The translations under genes were made by a program, and so were the position numbers. From assembly GCA_963717125.1 (NCBI GenBank), contig CAVQVG010000009.1, forward strand, positions 82,760-146,759: a stretch of DNA of 64,000 nucleotides. The letters are read 5' to 3'. Origin of the DNA: RYN-230 sp963717125 (GTDB taxonomy: Bacteria; Actinomycetota; Actinomycetes; Streptosporangiales; Streptosporangiaceae). The notes under the pieces are model-generated. The model was not told the DNA's origin and made no database searches. It was given only the letters and a program-made list of their open reading frames with translations. Positions 37,822 through 46,835 of this stretch are shown here, in pieces. Numbering within the stretch: position 1 is the stretch's first letter; every line of letters starts with the position of its first letter.

Positions 37822-38243
37822 CTGTTCCAGATCATCAGGGCCAGGATGACCAGCCAGATCAGGCTGACCACGCCGGCCATGGAGGCGATCCGGCCGCGCT
37901 CCATGCTGGCTACGTGTGCGCCTGACATCCGGGTAGTGGTAGCTGTCCCGATGGCCTCGGCGGCCGGCTCGGCTGGCGCGGGCTCTACGTCGGCTGCGGT
38001 GGCTTCGGCGACCTGGGCCTCGGCGGGCGGGGCCTGGGCGGCTTCCAGCGCGCCGATAGCCCTGCCCTGGTCACGGATGATGAGCACCAGCAGGACCAGC
38101 GCCACGACGAAGAGCGTCAGCGACGCGGTGATCCACGCCTTGGCCATATCGTGCAGCGACTGGCCTGCGATGATGCCGAAAAGCAGAACGCCGAGCGAGG
38201 CCGCGCCGAATATCCGGGTCAGCCGGGACAGGTAGCGCAGCAC
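37818..38243 (-). CDS. Membrane protein of unknown function
   Basis: A 141-residue protein with two N-terminal hydrophobic segments (about residues 12-30 and 38-58), an Ala/Glu/Pro-rich linker, and a third at the C-terminus (IASMAGVVSLIWLVILAL). No catalytic motif is visible. It is the last gene clearly belonging to the GC-rich actinobacterial segment; its start lies about 30 bp before the composition change. Confidence 0.6.
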   Translation of the reverse strand: MLRYLSRLTRIFGAASLGVLLFGIIAGQSLHDMAKAWITASLTLFVVALVLLVLIIRDQGRAIGALEAAQAPPAEAQVAEATAADVEPAPAEPAAEAIGTATTTRMSGAHVASMERGRIASMAGVVSLIWLVILALMIWNS

Positions 38244-38274
38244 GCCGATGTTGCCTTGCCTGGATGTGATCTAC

Positions 38275-38450
38275 AGGAGCTTCTAAATTTTGAAAATTTG
38301 AAATTTATTTATTATATATAAGAGTCCCTAATTAAAATTAAGATGATTAAGATTGAATTATATAATGTCGATTACGCTATATATTGGGTGTATGTATTCT
38401 GGAAAAACTTCACAGCTCATTCGTGAATATAATGAGGTGGACGAAGATGC
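38275..38450. other. AT-rich insert at the first junction
   Basis: After the GC-rich text a stretch with runs such as TTTGAAATTTATTTATTATA begins at about 38,275, and by about 38,450 the text is planctomycete-like. Its composition matches neither side. It may be a fragment of a separate AT-rich genome caught between two misjoined pieces. Confidence 0.7.
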
Positions 38451-38478
38451 TTCTGACCAATCCTCCTTTTGGCGGTGA
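38365..38478 (+). pseudogene. P-loop fragment resembling the thymidine kinase N-terminus
   Basis: A 37-codon frame from ATG 38365 begins MSITLYIGCMYSGKTSQLI, followed by REYN. The hydrophobic strand and the loop GCMYSGKTSQL match the ATP-binding P-loop at the start of TK1-type thymidine kinases (usual form GPMxSGKTxxL). The rest of the enzyme is absent: the sequence runs into a restriction methylase fragment at about 38,430-38,450. AT-rich codons suggest a host such as a large DNA virus or an AT-rich cell; this is an inference from composition only. It could be another P-loop kinase. Confidence 0.5.
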
Positions 38479-39085
38479 AGAGGAAAGGGGCATCCAGGGC
38501 AATTTCCCGGACGACAAGCAAACCAGCGAAACGGCTCTCCTCTTCCTGCAACTCATCATGCGGAAGCTCAAGATCACGCCGACGCCTGGACGGGCGGGGG
38601 TGGTTGTCCCCAACGGCACTCTTTTCGGTGACGGCGTCTGTGCCCGCATCAAACAAGACCTGCTGACCAAGTTCAACCTGCATACCATCGTTCGGCTACC
38701 GAACGGCGTCTTCGCCCCGTACACCAGTATCCCCACGAATCTGCTCTTCTTCGACCGTAGCGGCCCCACCGAGCACATTTGGTACTACGAGCAACCCTTG
38801 CCCGAGGGGAAGAAGAACTACACCAAGACCTCGCCTATCCAGTTCGAGGAGTTTGCCGACTGCATCAAGTGGTGGGGCAAATGCCAAGAGAATGATCGGG
38901 CCTGGAAGGTTTCCGCCGAAGAGATTGTTGCCAACGGATTCAACCTGGATTGCAAGAACCCCAACGCCAAGGATGACTTCGAGCACCTTCCACCCGAGCA
39001 ATTAGCGGACGACATCCTCAAAAAAGAACTCCGTATCGCGGAGATCATGCGGGAGATCAAGGAACTTCTGGGGAGGAAGCCATGA
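38447..39085 (+). CDS. hsdM: Type I restriction methylase subunit, N-terminally truncated
   Basis: The frame opens with the amino-methyltransferase motif LLTNPPFGGEEERG and goes on through TSETALLFLQLIMRKLK, GVVVPNGTLFG and NLHTIVRLPNGVFAPYTSIPTNLLFF, all typical of HsdM. The SAM-binding motif and N-terminal helical domain are missing, cut off at the junction at about 38,450. The stop overlaps the next start (ATGA). It belongs to a type I R-M operon whose HsdR gene is not in the window. Confidence 0.9.
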   Translation: MLLTNPPFGGEEERGIQGNFPDDKQTSETALLFLQLIMRKLKITPTPGRAGVVVPNGTLFGDGVCARIKQDLLTKFNLHTIVRLPNGVFAPYTSIPTNLLFFDRSGPTEHIWYYEQPLPEGKKNYTKTSPIQFEEFADCIKWWGKCQENDRAWKVSAEEIVANGFNLDCKNPNAKDDFEHLPPEQLADDILKKELRIAEIMREIKELLGRKP

Positions 39086-39493
39086 GCAAGAACCGGAAGG
39101 ATAAACTCCCTGAGTTGGTGCCCGCGACGATTCCCGGTTATGATCACGTTCTCGGAGGAGTAGTGCAACTTTTAGAGCAGGCCCGTCGAGCTTCGGCCCG
39201 TGCGGTCAATGGCTTTATCACTGCCACCTACTGGGGGATTGGCCGGTACATCGTTGAGTTTGAACAAGAGGGAAAAGACCGTGCGAAGTACGGCGAAAGC
39301 TCATCGAACGACTTTCGGCCGATCTGACGGCAAAGTTCGGTCGTGGCTTTTCCAAAAGGAACATTGAGCAAATGCGGCTCTTCTACCTCGGCTGGCCAAT
39401 TGCGAGAAAGTGTCTGCGCAATTCACCGTGGCCCCACCAAATCCGCCGTTTCTGGAATCACGCCGCAAAGCACAGAAGGGAGGCCAGCCATGA
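39082..39493 (+). CDS. DUF1016 N-terminal-domain protein within the type I R-M operon
   Basis: A protein of about 136 residues with DUF1016_N (YhcG-like) features: LLEQARRASARAVNGFITATYWGIGRYIVEFEQ (in parts), then, after a frame slip at about 39,297, FGRGFSKRNIEQMRLFYLGW. A second slip near 39,400 leads to SAQFTVAPPNPPF and a TGA overlapping the hsdS ATG. The PDDEXK nuclease half of YhcG is absent, so it is probably a DNA-binding or assembly domain only. Overlaps with both neighbours suggest co-translation with hsdM and hsdS. Confidence 0.7.
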
Positions 39494-40682
39494 GTTCAAG
39501 TTGGCCGATGGTGCCGCTGGGAGAAGTGTTGACTCAGTACACCGAGTACATCGAGACACCCGAATCGAAAATATATCCGAAGCTTTCGGTGAAACTCTAT
39601 GGCAGGGGAGTTATTCTGGACACCTCCACCGACGGAGCAGGCCTCGAAATGAAACGCCACCAACTCGCCAAATTGGTCAGGTCATTCTGTCGGAGATTTG
39701 GGGTAAGAAGGGGGCCATTGGCTTTGTTCCTCAAGAGGGGCAAGGAGCCCTTTGCACGAGCCACTTTTTCTTGTTCGACGTATGTCATCGAGGCCTTCCA
39801 AATTGGCTGGAGTACATTTTCAGGGCGAACTACCTTCAGGAGCAACTGGATTTAGAGGCCAAAGGAACCACTGGCTACGCCGCCGTGAGGCCTGCTCATC
39901 TACTTAAAGCGATGATACCTCTTCCTCCCCTGGAAGAGCAGCGGCGACTGGTCGAACGCATTGACGCCCTGGTCGCCAAAATCGAGGAGGCCAAGGGGCT
40001 GCGGGAAAAGGCAAGCCGAGAGCTTGGAATTTTGGGTGAACAGATCCCAATGAACTCGGATAATCAGAATGATTGGCCCCTCTTCTCGATGGAGCAAATC
40101 GTTGGGCGGGTAAATCTCAAGAACGGCAAGTCGCTGAAGGCCACCTCGCTCCCTTCAAACATCCGATGCCTGACCTTGTCATCGATGCGGGGCGGAAAAA
40201 TCGACACGGCAGAGTCCAAGCCGGTGCCGATGTCGCTAAATGAAGCCAAGCCATACTTGGTTCGTCCCGGCGACGTATTTGTCGTTCGCGGGAATGGCAG
40301 CAAGCATCTCGTTGGACGAGCTGGCTACGTCGAGAACATCGACCAATTGGTAATCTACCCTGACCTGTTCATCAAGATTCCAATCCATGAGGAAACCATC
40401 CTGCCGAAGTACTTTGTCACGATTTGGAACTCCCGACAGATAAGGAGCCAGATCGAGGATTCCGCCAAGACGACATCTGGGATTTGGAAAATAAACCAGG
40501 GCCACATCGTTTCAATAGCAATTCTGGTTCCGCCAATCGCAGAGCAGTCCAGTATTGTCGATCAGGTTGAGGCTGTCGAAAAGAAATGCCATGCCGCAAA
40601 GTCGATACAAAGCATAACGAGTCAGGAACTTGACGCCATGCTCCCAGCGATTCTGGACCGGGCATTTCGGGGGGAGTTGTGA
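39490..40682 (+). CDS. hsdS: Type I restriction specificity subunit, frameshifted
   Basis: HsdS recognises the two half-sites of a type I target. The first target domain starts MVPLGEVLTQYTEYIETPESK; at about 39,675 the frame slips and resumes with GQVILSEIWGKKGAIGFVPQ. The conserved helical spacer IPLPPLEEQRRLVERIDAL follows, then a second target domain and a second spacer ending LPAILDRAFRGEL. One correction would restore about 397 residues. The order hsdM-DUF1016_N-hsdS is preserved. Confidence 0.88.
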
Positions 40683-40861
40683 AATATGGGAACAATTTCG
40701 TGGTCAACCGCTTATGGCGATCGTGACGCTGTAATGCTAAGAGGCAGGGGCGATGCAGAGAACGTACCTGCTTGTGGAAGCAATTCAAGAGCCGGTGAAA
40801 GTCGTTGAGGAGACCGCTGCAAGATGGTGTTCAACGTCCGCAAGGAAATTCCCGGCGAATT

Positions 40862-41963
40862 TCAACTTGACTCATCTTCGCCCGTTTGAGGAATCCGGCG
40901 GTGGCACGAGCAGATAACGGCAATGTAGGGTAATGTAGAAAGTCCAAAAGCGATTGTTTTCGCCACGCGACCGGCCAAGTGGAAGCGATTACTTCCCAGA
41001 CCTCTTCGCCTTCCCCGCACGCGGCTGGAGGCCACCCACCACCTGGCTCGATGGCCGAGCCGATTTCGCCCCGGCACATACCAGGTCGCAAGCCTCCTCC
41101 CTACCCAGGCCGCCACGCGAACAGAGACTGCATTTCCGACCAGACGCCAGCGTGTCCCCGGGCCAGGGTTTTCTTGTTCAGCTGGCTTCGACCAACCCGC
41201 CGGGAACCCTTGAAGACGTTCCGCGTCGCGGATGTCGATCGTCACGATGCGTCGTTCGTCCGGAATCCAGATAGCCGGCGGTGAGGGGATGCCGTTCCCC
41301 GACCCCCCCTTCAGGGTGGGCAAGCAATCGATCCCCCAACCCAACCCTTTTGATCCTTCTGTCCAATAGAACCCGTAGGCGTCCGCCGATTGATTCGGTG
41401 GAGGTTCTGGGCAGTTGTCTGCAAAGAGTACCCCCCGAGGGTCGCCACTGCGGGAAGCAATGATAACAACTCGCAACCGTCGCTGCGGGGAACCGAAGGC
41501 CCTGGCATCAACCGTCCGGTAAGCCCAGCGGTAACCGAGTCGCCGCAATTCCCCTGCAATAAAGGTCATCGCCCGCCCATGGTCGAGCCGGAGCATGAAT
41601 GGAACATTCTCCAACAACAACCAGTCAGGGCTGCGTTTTGTCACCTCCATTAACCGGAAGACTTCCCGTACCATTGAGGAGTGCTGGCCGCCAATCCCCT
41701 TGGCTTTCCCGCACTGGCGAACCTGGCAAGGGAAGCCGGCCGCGATCAGGTCGCAGGCCGGCAGTTTCTTCATGGCGCACACGTTGTCCACGAGGGGAAC
41801 GCCCTGAAACCGATCCCGCAGCACCGCTCGGCGCTGGGGCGTCGATCTCGGCGAGCAAGACTGCGGAATGCCCGTGTCTTTGGAGGCCCCGCTCCAGACC
41901 CCCGATGCCAGCGAATAGCCCTACTGTTTGTAACGACCGTGCGAATTGGGGTGATAAGGTCAT
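40862..41963 (-). CDS. C5-cytosine DNA methyltransferase, frameshifted
   Basis: The protein methylates cytosine C5 in DNA. Motif I TVGLFAGIGGLERGLQ lies near the N-terminus; after a frame slip at about 41,815 the next frame continues DNVCAMKKLPACDLIAAGFPCQ (in parts) with the catalytic Cys. Then come ENVP, GSPQRRLRVVIIAS and motif X RLVGNAVSVRVAAWVGRRL. Around the PCQ loop the text is slightly damaged. Orientation is opposite to the neighbouring genes, so it may be an orphan or part of a type II R-M system without its nuclease. ATG 41963 gives a natural start. Confidence 0.85.
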
Positions 41964-42215
41964 TTCGGATTTCTCAGGTAAAGGTCTGCAAGCTGGAGTC
42001 GGTGCTGGTAAATTACTAGGTTGCGTCAAGTGGCCTCGATCATCGTTTCGTCAGGCGGACAAACGTACACAACGCCCAACGTCTTTCTGCGACAGAGCTT
42101 CCGACATATACTGTCCGCACGTCCATGAAGTGTGGCCGAAACGATGATCGAGGCCCGTCAAGTATGCCACGGCGCAAGACAAAACTCGAGATAATTCTCA
42201 CGACGGAGTCAAAAA

Positions 42216-43265
42216 ATGTCTGGAAATCCCTTATCCAGGGATGCAACCCTTGCACAGCGGGAAGCGGCGGACCGTCAGATCCGGCAACTTCAGAAGGAAA
42301 TCCGTTTCGACACCAGAGATTTCCCCATCGAAACCATCCTCGGCCGCTTCAACAATGGAAGTTTTTTCATCCCGCCATATCAGCGGGAGTTTGTCTGGAA
42401 CAACGACGACCAGAGCCAGTTCATCGAGTCCGCAGCCATGGGGCTTCCGATCCCGATGATGTTCCTCGCAGAGGACGAAGAAGGGTCATTCGAGATCGTC
42501 GATGGTGCCCAGCGAATTCAGACGCTCGACACGTTCATGAGCAACGACCTCGTTTTGGAAGGGTTGAAAAAGCTCGACACGTTGAACGGGTTCCGATTTT
42601 CCGACCTGCCCGACACCCAGCGGAACAAGTTCACAAGCCGTGCGCTCCGGCTTGTCATCCTGGACCAAGAGACAACGGACGAGAACCGGCGCGACCTCTT
42701 CGACAGAATCAACAAGTCTGGAAGGAGCTTAACGTCCAGCGAACGTAGACGAGGGGCCATGGAAGGCAAGTTCATGGAGTTCCTCGAAAAGTGGCGAAGG
42801 AACCGCTGTTCCGGGCTCTCTGCCCTGTCTCGCCGCGGATGTTAAAACGAAAAGAGCCCCTGGAATTGGTCACACGCTTCTTTGCCTACTCGGAGAACTA
42901 TCTGGCATTCGAGCATGATGTAGACGAGTTCCTCGATGAGTGCGTCATAAGCCACCGCAACGTGTTTGACAAGAAAAGGTTGTCTGACGAATTTAAGCAC
43001 ACTTTGCAGTTCGTGCAGAAGAACTTCCCTTACGGGTTTGCCAAGTCGCCGACGGCCAAGACAACCCCGCGGGTGAGGTTCAAGGCCCTGTCGGTTGGGA
43101 TCAACTTGGCGCTTCGCCAAAAACCGACTGATCCCATCTCCGGTCTCCGTATGGCTCGAATCGGAGGAGTTCACTTTCCAGACGACGACACACGCTAGCA
43201 ATTCGGCCCCTCGCCTCCGCAAGCGGATCGAATTCGTTCGCGACCAACTGCTGGGGGAGGGATGA
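42216..43265 (+). CDS. DUF262 (ParB/Srx-like) defence protein, frameshifted
   Basis: DUF262 proteins, including the GmrS half of GmrSD, are ParB-like NTP-dependent defence factors. The hallmark IPPYQREFVWNNDDQSQF, then GLPIPMMFL and FEIVDGAQRIQTL, is seen; the usual QR dyad is present as DGAQR. The frame slips at about 42,795 (resuming with PLFRALCPVSP) and again near 43,170 (ending SAPRLRKRIEFVRDQLLGEG). The C-terminal HNH domain of GmrD is missing; a HEPN gene follows within 4 bp and probably supplies the nuclease. Corrected length is about 350 residues. Confidence 0.82.
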
Positions 43266-43268
43266 GGG

Positions 43269-43939
43269 ATGTTTGCCCAAGTGCTCTTGGATTTTAATGA
43301 TCGCGTTCGTGAAGTCGATCTCTACTCCAGGTGCTTTGGCCCTCGACAACGATGAAATCGCAATGGTCAAGGGGACAGGGCCTCAGGTGGTTCCGCCGGG
43401 TTCCCCGCCAGTCGATTGGGGGCGAATGCTGAAAGGGACTTCTTATCTGATCCTTTACAATCTGGTGGAGGCTTTCATTCGTCGTGGTTTTCAGGCGATG
43501 TTTGAAACAATTAAAACCGACGCACTCTGTGGCATCAAATTGAGCGAATTGTTGCGCGGCGCAATGGGTGATGCAGAAAAACAGAAAGGTAAAGGCATTC
43601 GACGGTTCTCCAAAAGTATACATGGAGATTGCTAACGAGATCATCAACGAGGTCATCAACAACAAAACGGCGGTACTCACCCACGACCATCTCCCGATCT
43701 CAGGCAACTTGCATGCCGAAACGATCCGAAAAGTCTGTGATCTTCATGGAGTGAGTCACGCGGCACCCCCTGCCGCTAAAGGGGGGAGTAGAACTCTATC
43801 ACTCGTAAAAAACAAGAGAAATGCCCTTTCACACGGCAACGAATCTTTCGTTGAGTGCGGGCGTCCCCTTACTGCGCCAGATTTAACTCGGGTAAAAGAC
43901 GAGGTCGTTCTTTATATCAGGAGCATTCTTCAAAACTGA
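43269..43939 (+). CDS. HEPN-like nuclease (MAE_28990/MAE_18760-type), frameshifted
   Basis: The start MFAQVLLDFNDRVREVDLYS is followed, after slips at about 43,330 and 43,600, by YLILYNLVEAFIRRGFQAM, GNLHAETIRKVCDLHGV and the HEPN RNase motif KRNALSHG (Rx4H), ending FVECGRPLTAPDLTRVKDEV. This matches the MAE_28990 family found beside DUF262 genes. The pair probably works in anti-phage defence, with DUF262 sensing and HEPN cleaving RNA. The short gap (about 4 bp) supports co-expression. Confidence 0.78.
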
Positions 43940-43977
43940 AGCAGTTTACCGCGAACAAGGATTATGAAGCCTGAACC

Positions 43978-44043
43978 GAAAGCGGAGACATTCAGGGTTC
44001 TTTTCGGCCAAGGCCGAAAAGAACCCTGAATGTCTCCGCTTTC
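43978..44043. repeat. 66-bp perfect palindrome
   Basis: Two 32-bp arms (43978-44009 and 44012-44043) are exact reverse complements with a 2-base loop. The arm contains GACATTCAGGGTTCTT, which also appears in the 144-bp repeats. It follows the HEPN gene and could be a terminator or a mobile palindromic unit. Confidence 0.92.
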
Positions 44044-44145
44044 CCGTCTCGATCCAGTTGAACCAGCTCCATCAATCCCGCGGAAACGCGGTCAACGCGA
44101 TAGCATGCCGCCTGCAAACGAATGAGGTTCCCACGACAATCCCTC

Positions 44146-44289
44146 GAAAACCGGGACATTCAGGTTCTTGGAAAAGGAATCTCCCATAAAAACCCTGAAT
44201 TTCTCGGTTTCTGGTGCACGAATCAAGCAGGGCATGATGCAGGAACTTTTAACGGGGCGAATTCGGTTGGTATAATCCCAAGGGGAACG
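44146..44289 (+). repeat. 144-bp dispersed repeat, copy A
   Basis: Begins GAAAACCGGGACATTCAGG and ends TATAATCCCAAGGGGAACG. The first half folds into an imperfect hairpin (GGGACATTCAGG with CCTGAATTTC). A second copy of the same length lies at 45560-45703 in the same orientation. The TTGGTATAAT part resembles a -10 promoter. Confidence 0.9.
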
Positions 44290-44480
44290 GACGACCAAAG
44301 GGGTCAGGTTGGGTTTCCCTTACAGAAGAAGGAATCCTGGACTGGGCTAATAATTGATGCGTTCCCTTTTATGGCCTTTTTCGGCCCCCTATTACGGCTT
44401 TTTCGGTCGATAGTCGATGGAAAACGTGATCGTTTCTGAACTCGGCTGCTGTCCAAAAATAACATGATGTGGGAGTATCT

Positions 44481-45117
44481 ATGACTGAAATCGAGGCTCC
44501 GAATGTGTCGCCGGTTTTTTCCTTGGCCAAGGAATTCGTCAAACTCTCCCTTTCGGGGGACGATGCGATCCCTTGACGAACCTTCGGCTACAGAAGTTGC
44601 TCTACTACGCTCAGGCATGGTCCCTGGTCATTCGTGAGAGTGAACTGTTTCCGGAGGAGATCCGGGCGGCGGCAGAATGGACCGGTCGTGCCGGAGGTTA
44701 TTGCAGCGTTGCCGGACAGCGGTGGTGCCACCGTGCTCCCGGCCGATTCGTTCGCTAAATACCCGGACCTGGAAGCCGAGGAGGCCCGTTCGTGAAATGC
44801 GTTTGGGAAGCCACAACCAGTTCTCCCTGCTCATGCTCTCCAGGATGACTCACCAAGAAATGCCTTGGCAGAATGCGTGGGGCGAGCGACCGCAAGAGGG
44901 GGATGGCGATGATCCGATTCGGATCGAAGACCTGGAAGATTTCTTTCGGAAGCAGACCGTCCCCCGCCGCTGGCAACGTATGAACATGAACTCCGCAAGC
45001 AGGAGGCGGAAGCCGCGAAAAACCTCAAGGAGATTGCCCCTCTTGACACAAGTCGTTTGCTGGCCGCAGCGACAAGTTATACACCGGCGGCCCATCGTCT
45101 CAAGGCAACGGGGGGTT
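44481..45117 (+). CDS. Panacea (DUF4065/SocA-like) antitoxin-type protein, multiply frameshifted
   Basis: Reassembled over at least four slips it reads MTEIEAPNVSPVFSLAKEF, LTNLRLQKLLYYAQAWSL, NGPVVPEVIAALPDSGG and SRMTHQEMPWQNAWGERPQ, then a helical end. Panacea-domain proteins are antitoxins or proteolytic adaptors (SocA) that neutralise varied toxins in prophages and defence islands. The next gene on the same strand may be its partner. Both lie between the two 144-bp direct repeats. The number of slips makes it non-functional as written. Confidence 0.65.
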
Positions 45118-45123
45118 GAGATT

Positions 45124-45529
45124 GTGGCCATAAAGCATCTTCGCGGGACGGTAATCCTCGTCGTGCAGGTTCCTGACAAAAACGGCGTGAATCCTAAAGA
45201 CCGGTTTGTGGTTCTGGTTCGAGATTTTGATGATGCCGATCCCCTTGTGTACGGTGTAGCGGTGACAGGGACATTCGCGTTCCCCCTTCCACCGACATCG
45301 GTCCGCTTACCGTATCATCGACAGGGACGCTGCAAAACAGGACTCACCCAAGATTGCATTGCCGATTGCACTTGGATTGTTGGGCTACACCGGCAGAGAT
45401 CATGAAGGCCAATGGATTTACGCCGTCGATCCAATTGACCACGATTCTCCAGCAAGTTCAGAATTATCTGCCACCACCGCCCGCACCACCGCCACCACCC
45501 GCACCGCCACCGACCACAGCGGCCACCTG
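45124..45529 (+). CDS. Possible partner of the Panacea protein, unknown family, frameshifted
   Basis: From GTG 45124 the frame reads VAIKHLRGTVILVVQVPDKN, RFVVLVRDFDDADP, GVAVTGTFAF and CKTGLTQDCIADCTWIV; after a slip at about 45,375 it continues ATPAEIMKANGFTPSIQLTT and a Pro-rich end. The beta-rich body with VVLVRDFD is faintly like PemK/MazF-type small toxins, but I do not recognise the family. Its place next to a Panacea protein makes a toxin role possible. Confidence 0.45.
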
Positions 45530-45559
45530 AGAGAAACTGGGACCGTTCGTGGTCCACGT

Positions 45560-45703
45560 GAAAACCGGGACATTCAGGGTTCTTGCAAAAGGAATCTCCC
45601 AAAAAACCCTGAATTTCCCGGTTTCTGACGCACAACTCAAGCAGGGCATGATGCAGGAACTTTTAACGGGACGGATTCGGTTGGTATAATCCCAAGGGGA
45701 ACG
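45560..45703 (+). repeat. 144-bp dispersed repeat, copy B
   Basis: Same element as 44146-44289 with a few substitutions, direct orientation. The two copies enclose about 1.27 kb with the Panacea module. Confidence 0.9.
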
Positions 45704-45892
45704 AGATCGGCCCGCAGCTTTCGCCGGCCAGGAAAATCAGGGACTTTTAGCCGAGCCTGGCCCTGCGGCGGCCGTTGTGCTTCTTGCCCACCTACTCCTG
45801 CCCTCCCAGGCTGGCGGCCTTGGTTTTTCCGCCCTGCGAAAGCTGGACGATCTCGAACGCAACCGGTCGTTTTTTCGCTAGAGGGTATTGAG

Positions 45893-46125
45893 ATGACCAC
45901 GATCACCATTCAGGAAGCCCAGGCAACGCTGCCGGAGTTGATTCATGGACTTGACGCGGGGCGAGGAGGTCATCATCACCGAAGAATCCGCCCGGTAGCA
46001 AGGCTGGTCTCAACCGTCCGCAGCCCAGGCCGATCCCGAAGCTCGGCACGCAACGCGGTTCGGTGCTCTACATGGCCCCCGATTTTGATGCCCCGCTCGA
46101 TGACTTCAAGGAGTACCTGGAGTGA
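45893..46125 (+). CDS. Phd/YefM-type antitoxin, frameshifted
   Basis: Begins MTTITIQEAQATLPELIHGL, a typical Phd N-terminus; after slips near 45,960 and 46,030 it reads EEVIITEESRPVARL and YMAPDFDAPLDDFKEYLE. It would bind the operator and neutralise the PIN toxin. Its TGA overlaps the toxin GTG. Confidence 0.75.
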
Positions 46126-46509
46126 GGTATCTGCTCGATACCCATACCCTAATCTGGAGCCAGGACGATCCCGGCAAGTTGTCCCCGACGGTGACGGCCG
46201 CGCGAGCGACCCGGCCCAGGAACGGCTGTTGAGCGTCGTTATTGTCTGGGAAATCGGGATCAAGGGGCGTTGGGGAAATTGAGCCTGTCGAAGCCTTTCC
46301 GGGCCTGGGTTCAGACCGCCATCACCGACCTGGTGCTGACCGAGCTGCCGATTGCACTGGATCACATCGAGCAGCAGATGGGCCTGCCGTTTCACCACCG
46401 CGACCCGTTCGACCGTCTCCTGGCCGCGCAGTCGCTGGCCAAGGGAATGCCGCTCATCAGTGCGGATACCGTTTTCGACGCCTACGGCGTGAACCGCATT
46501 TGGAACTGA
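46122..46509 (+). CDS. PIN-domain (VapC-type) toxin, frameshifted
   Basis: Start MRYLLDTHTLIWSQDD gives the first PIN aspartate; after slips near 46,195 and 46,265 it continues LLSVVIVWEIGIK, LGKLSLSKPF, GLPFHHRDPFDRLLAAQSL and LISADTVFDAYGV, holding the remaining acidic residues. VapC toxins are RNases, often cutting tRNA. It pairs with the antitoxin just upstream. Confidence 0.8.
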
Positions 46510-46835
46510 CCTTCCGCGAGAACCCCCATGGGGGATTGGGGACATTCTGGGAAGTGGCAGAAGATCGATGAAGAACACAATAACATTCCGTTGACATCGC
46601 GGCGGCAGAACGTGCTGGTCGCGGACTTCGGGTTGACGTGGGTGCCGCACTAGCAGTTGCCCGGTGCGAGGGACCGCATCGCTCTGGTGCCAGCGTATCG
46701 GTGAAAATGTCTGCCGCTGGCGGCTTAGCGCTCTTTCTGTTGGCACCTGCAGGGTTGAATGCAAGAGGCAATGAACCCCATGCACTCAACTTAGTCGTTG
46801 GGTATACACAAACGACTTTCTTGAAAGGTATGTAA
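46510..46835. other. Region between the VapC toxin and the AAA ATPase gene
   Basis: No complete gene. A short frame ending SRRQNVLVADFGLTWVPH stops near 46,653 and could be the tail of a lost gene. A frame at about 46,710-46,832 codes for a signal-like peptide but is short. The last 15 bases hold a GAAAGG ribosome site for the next gene. Confidence 0.4.
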
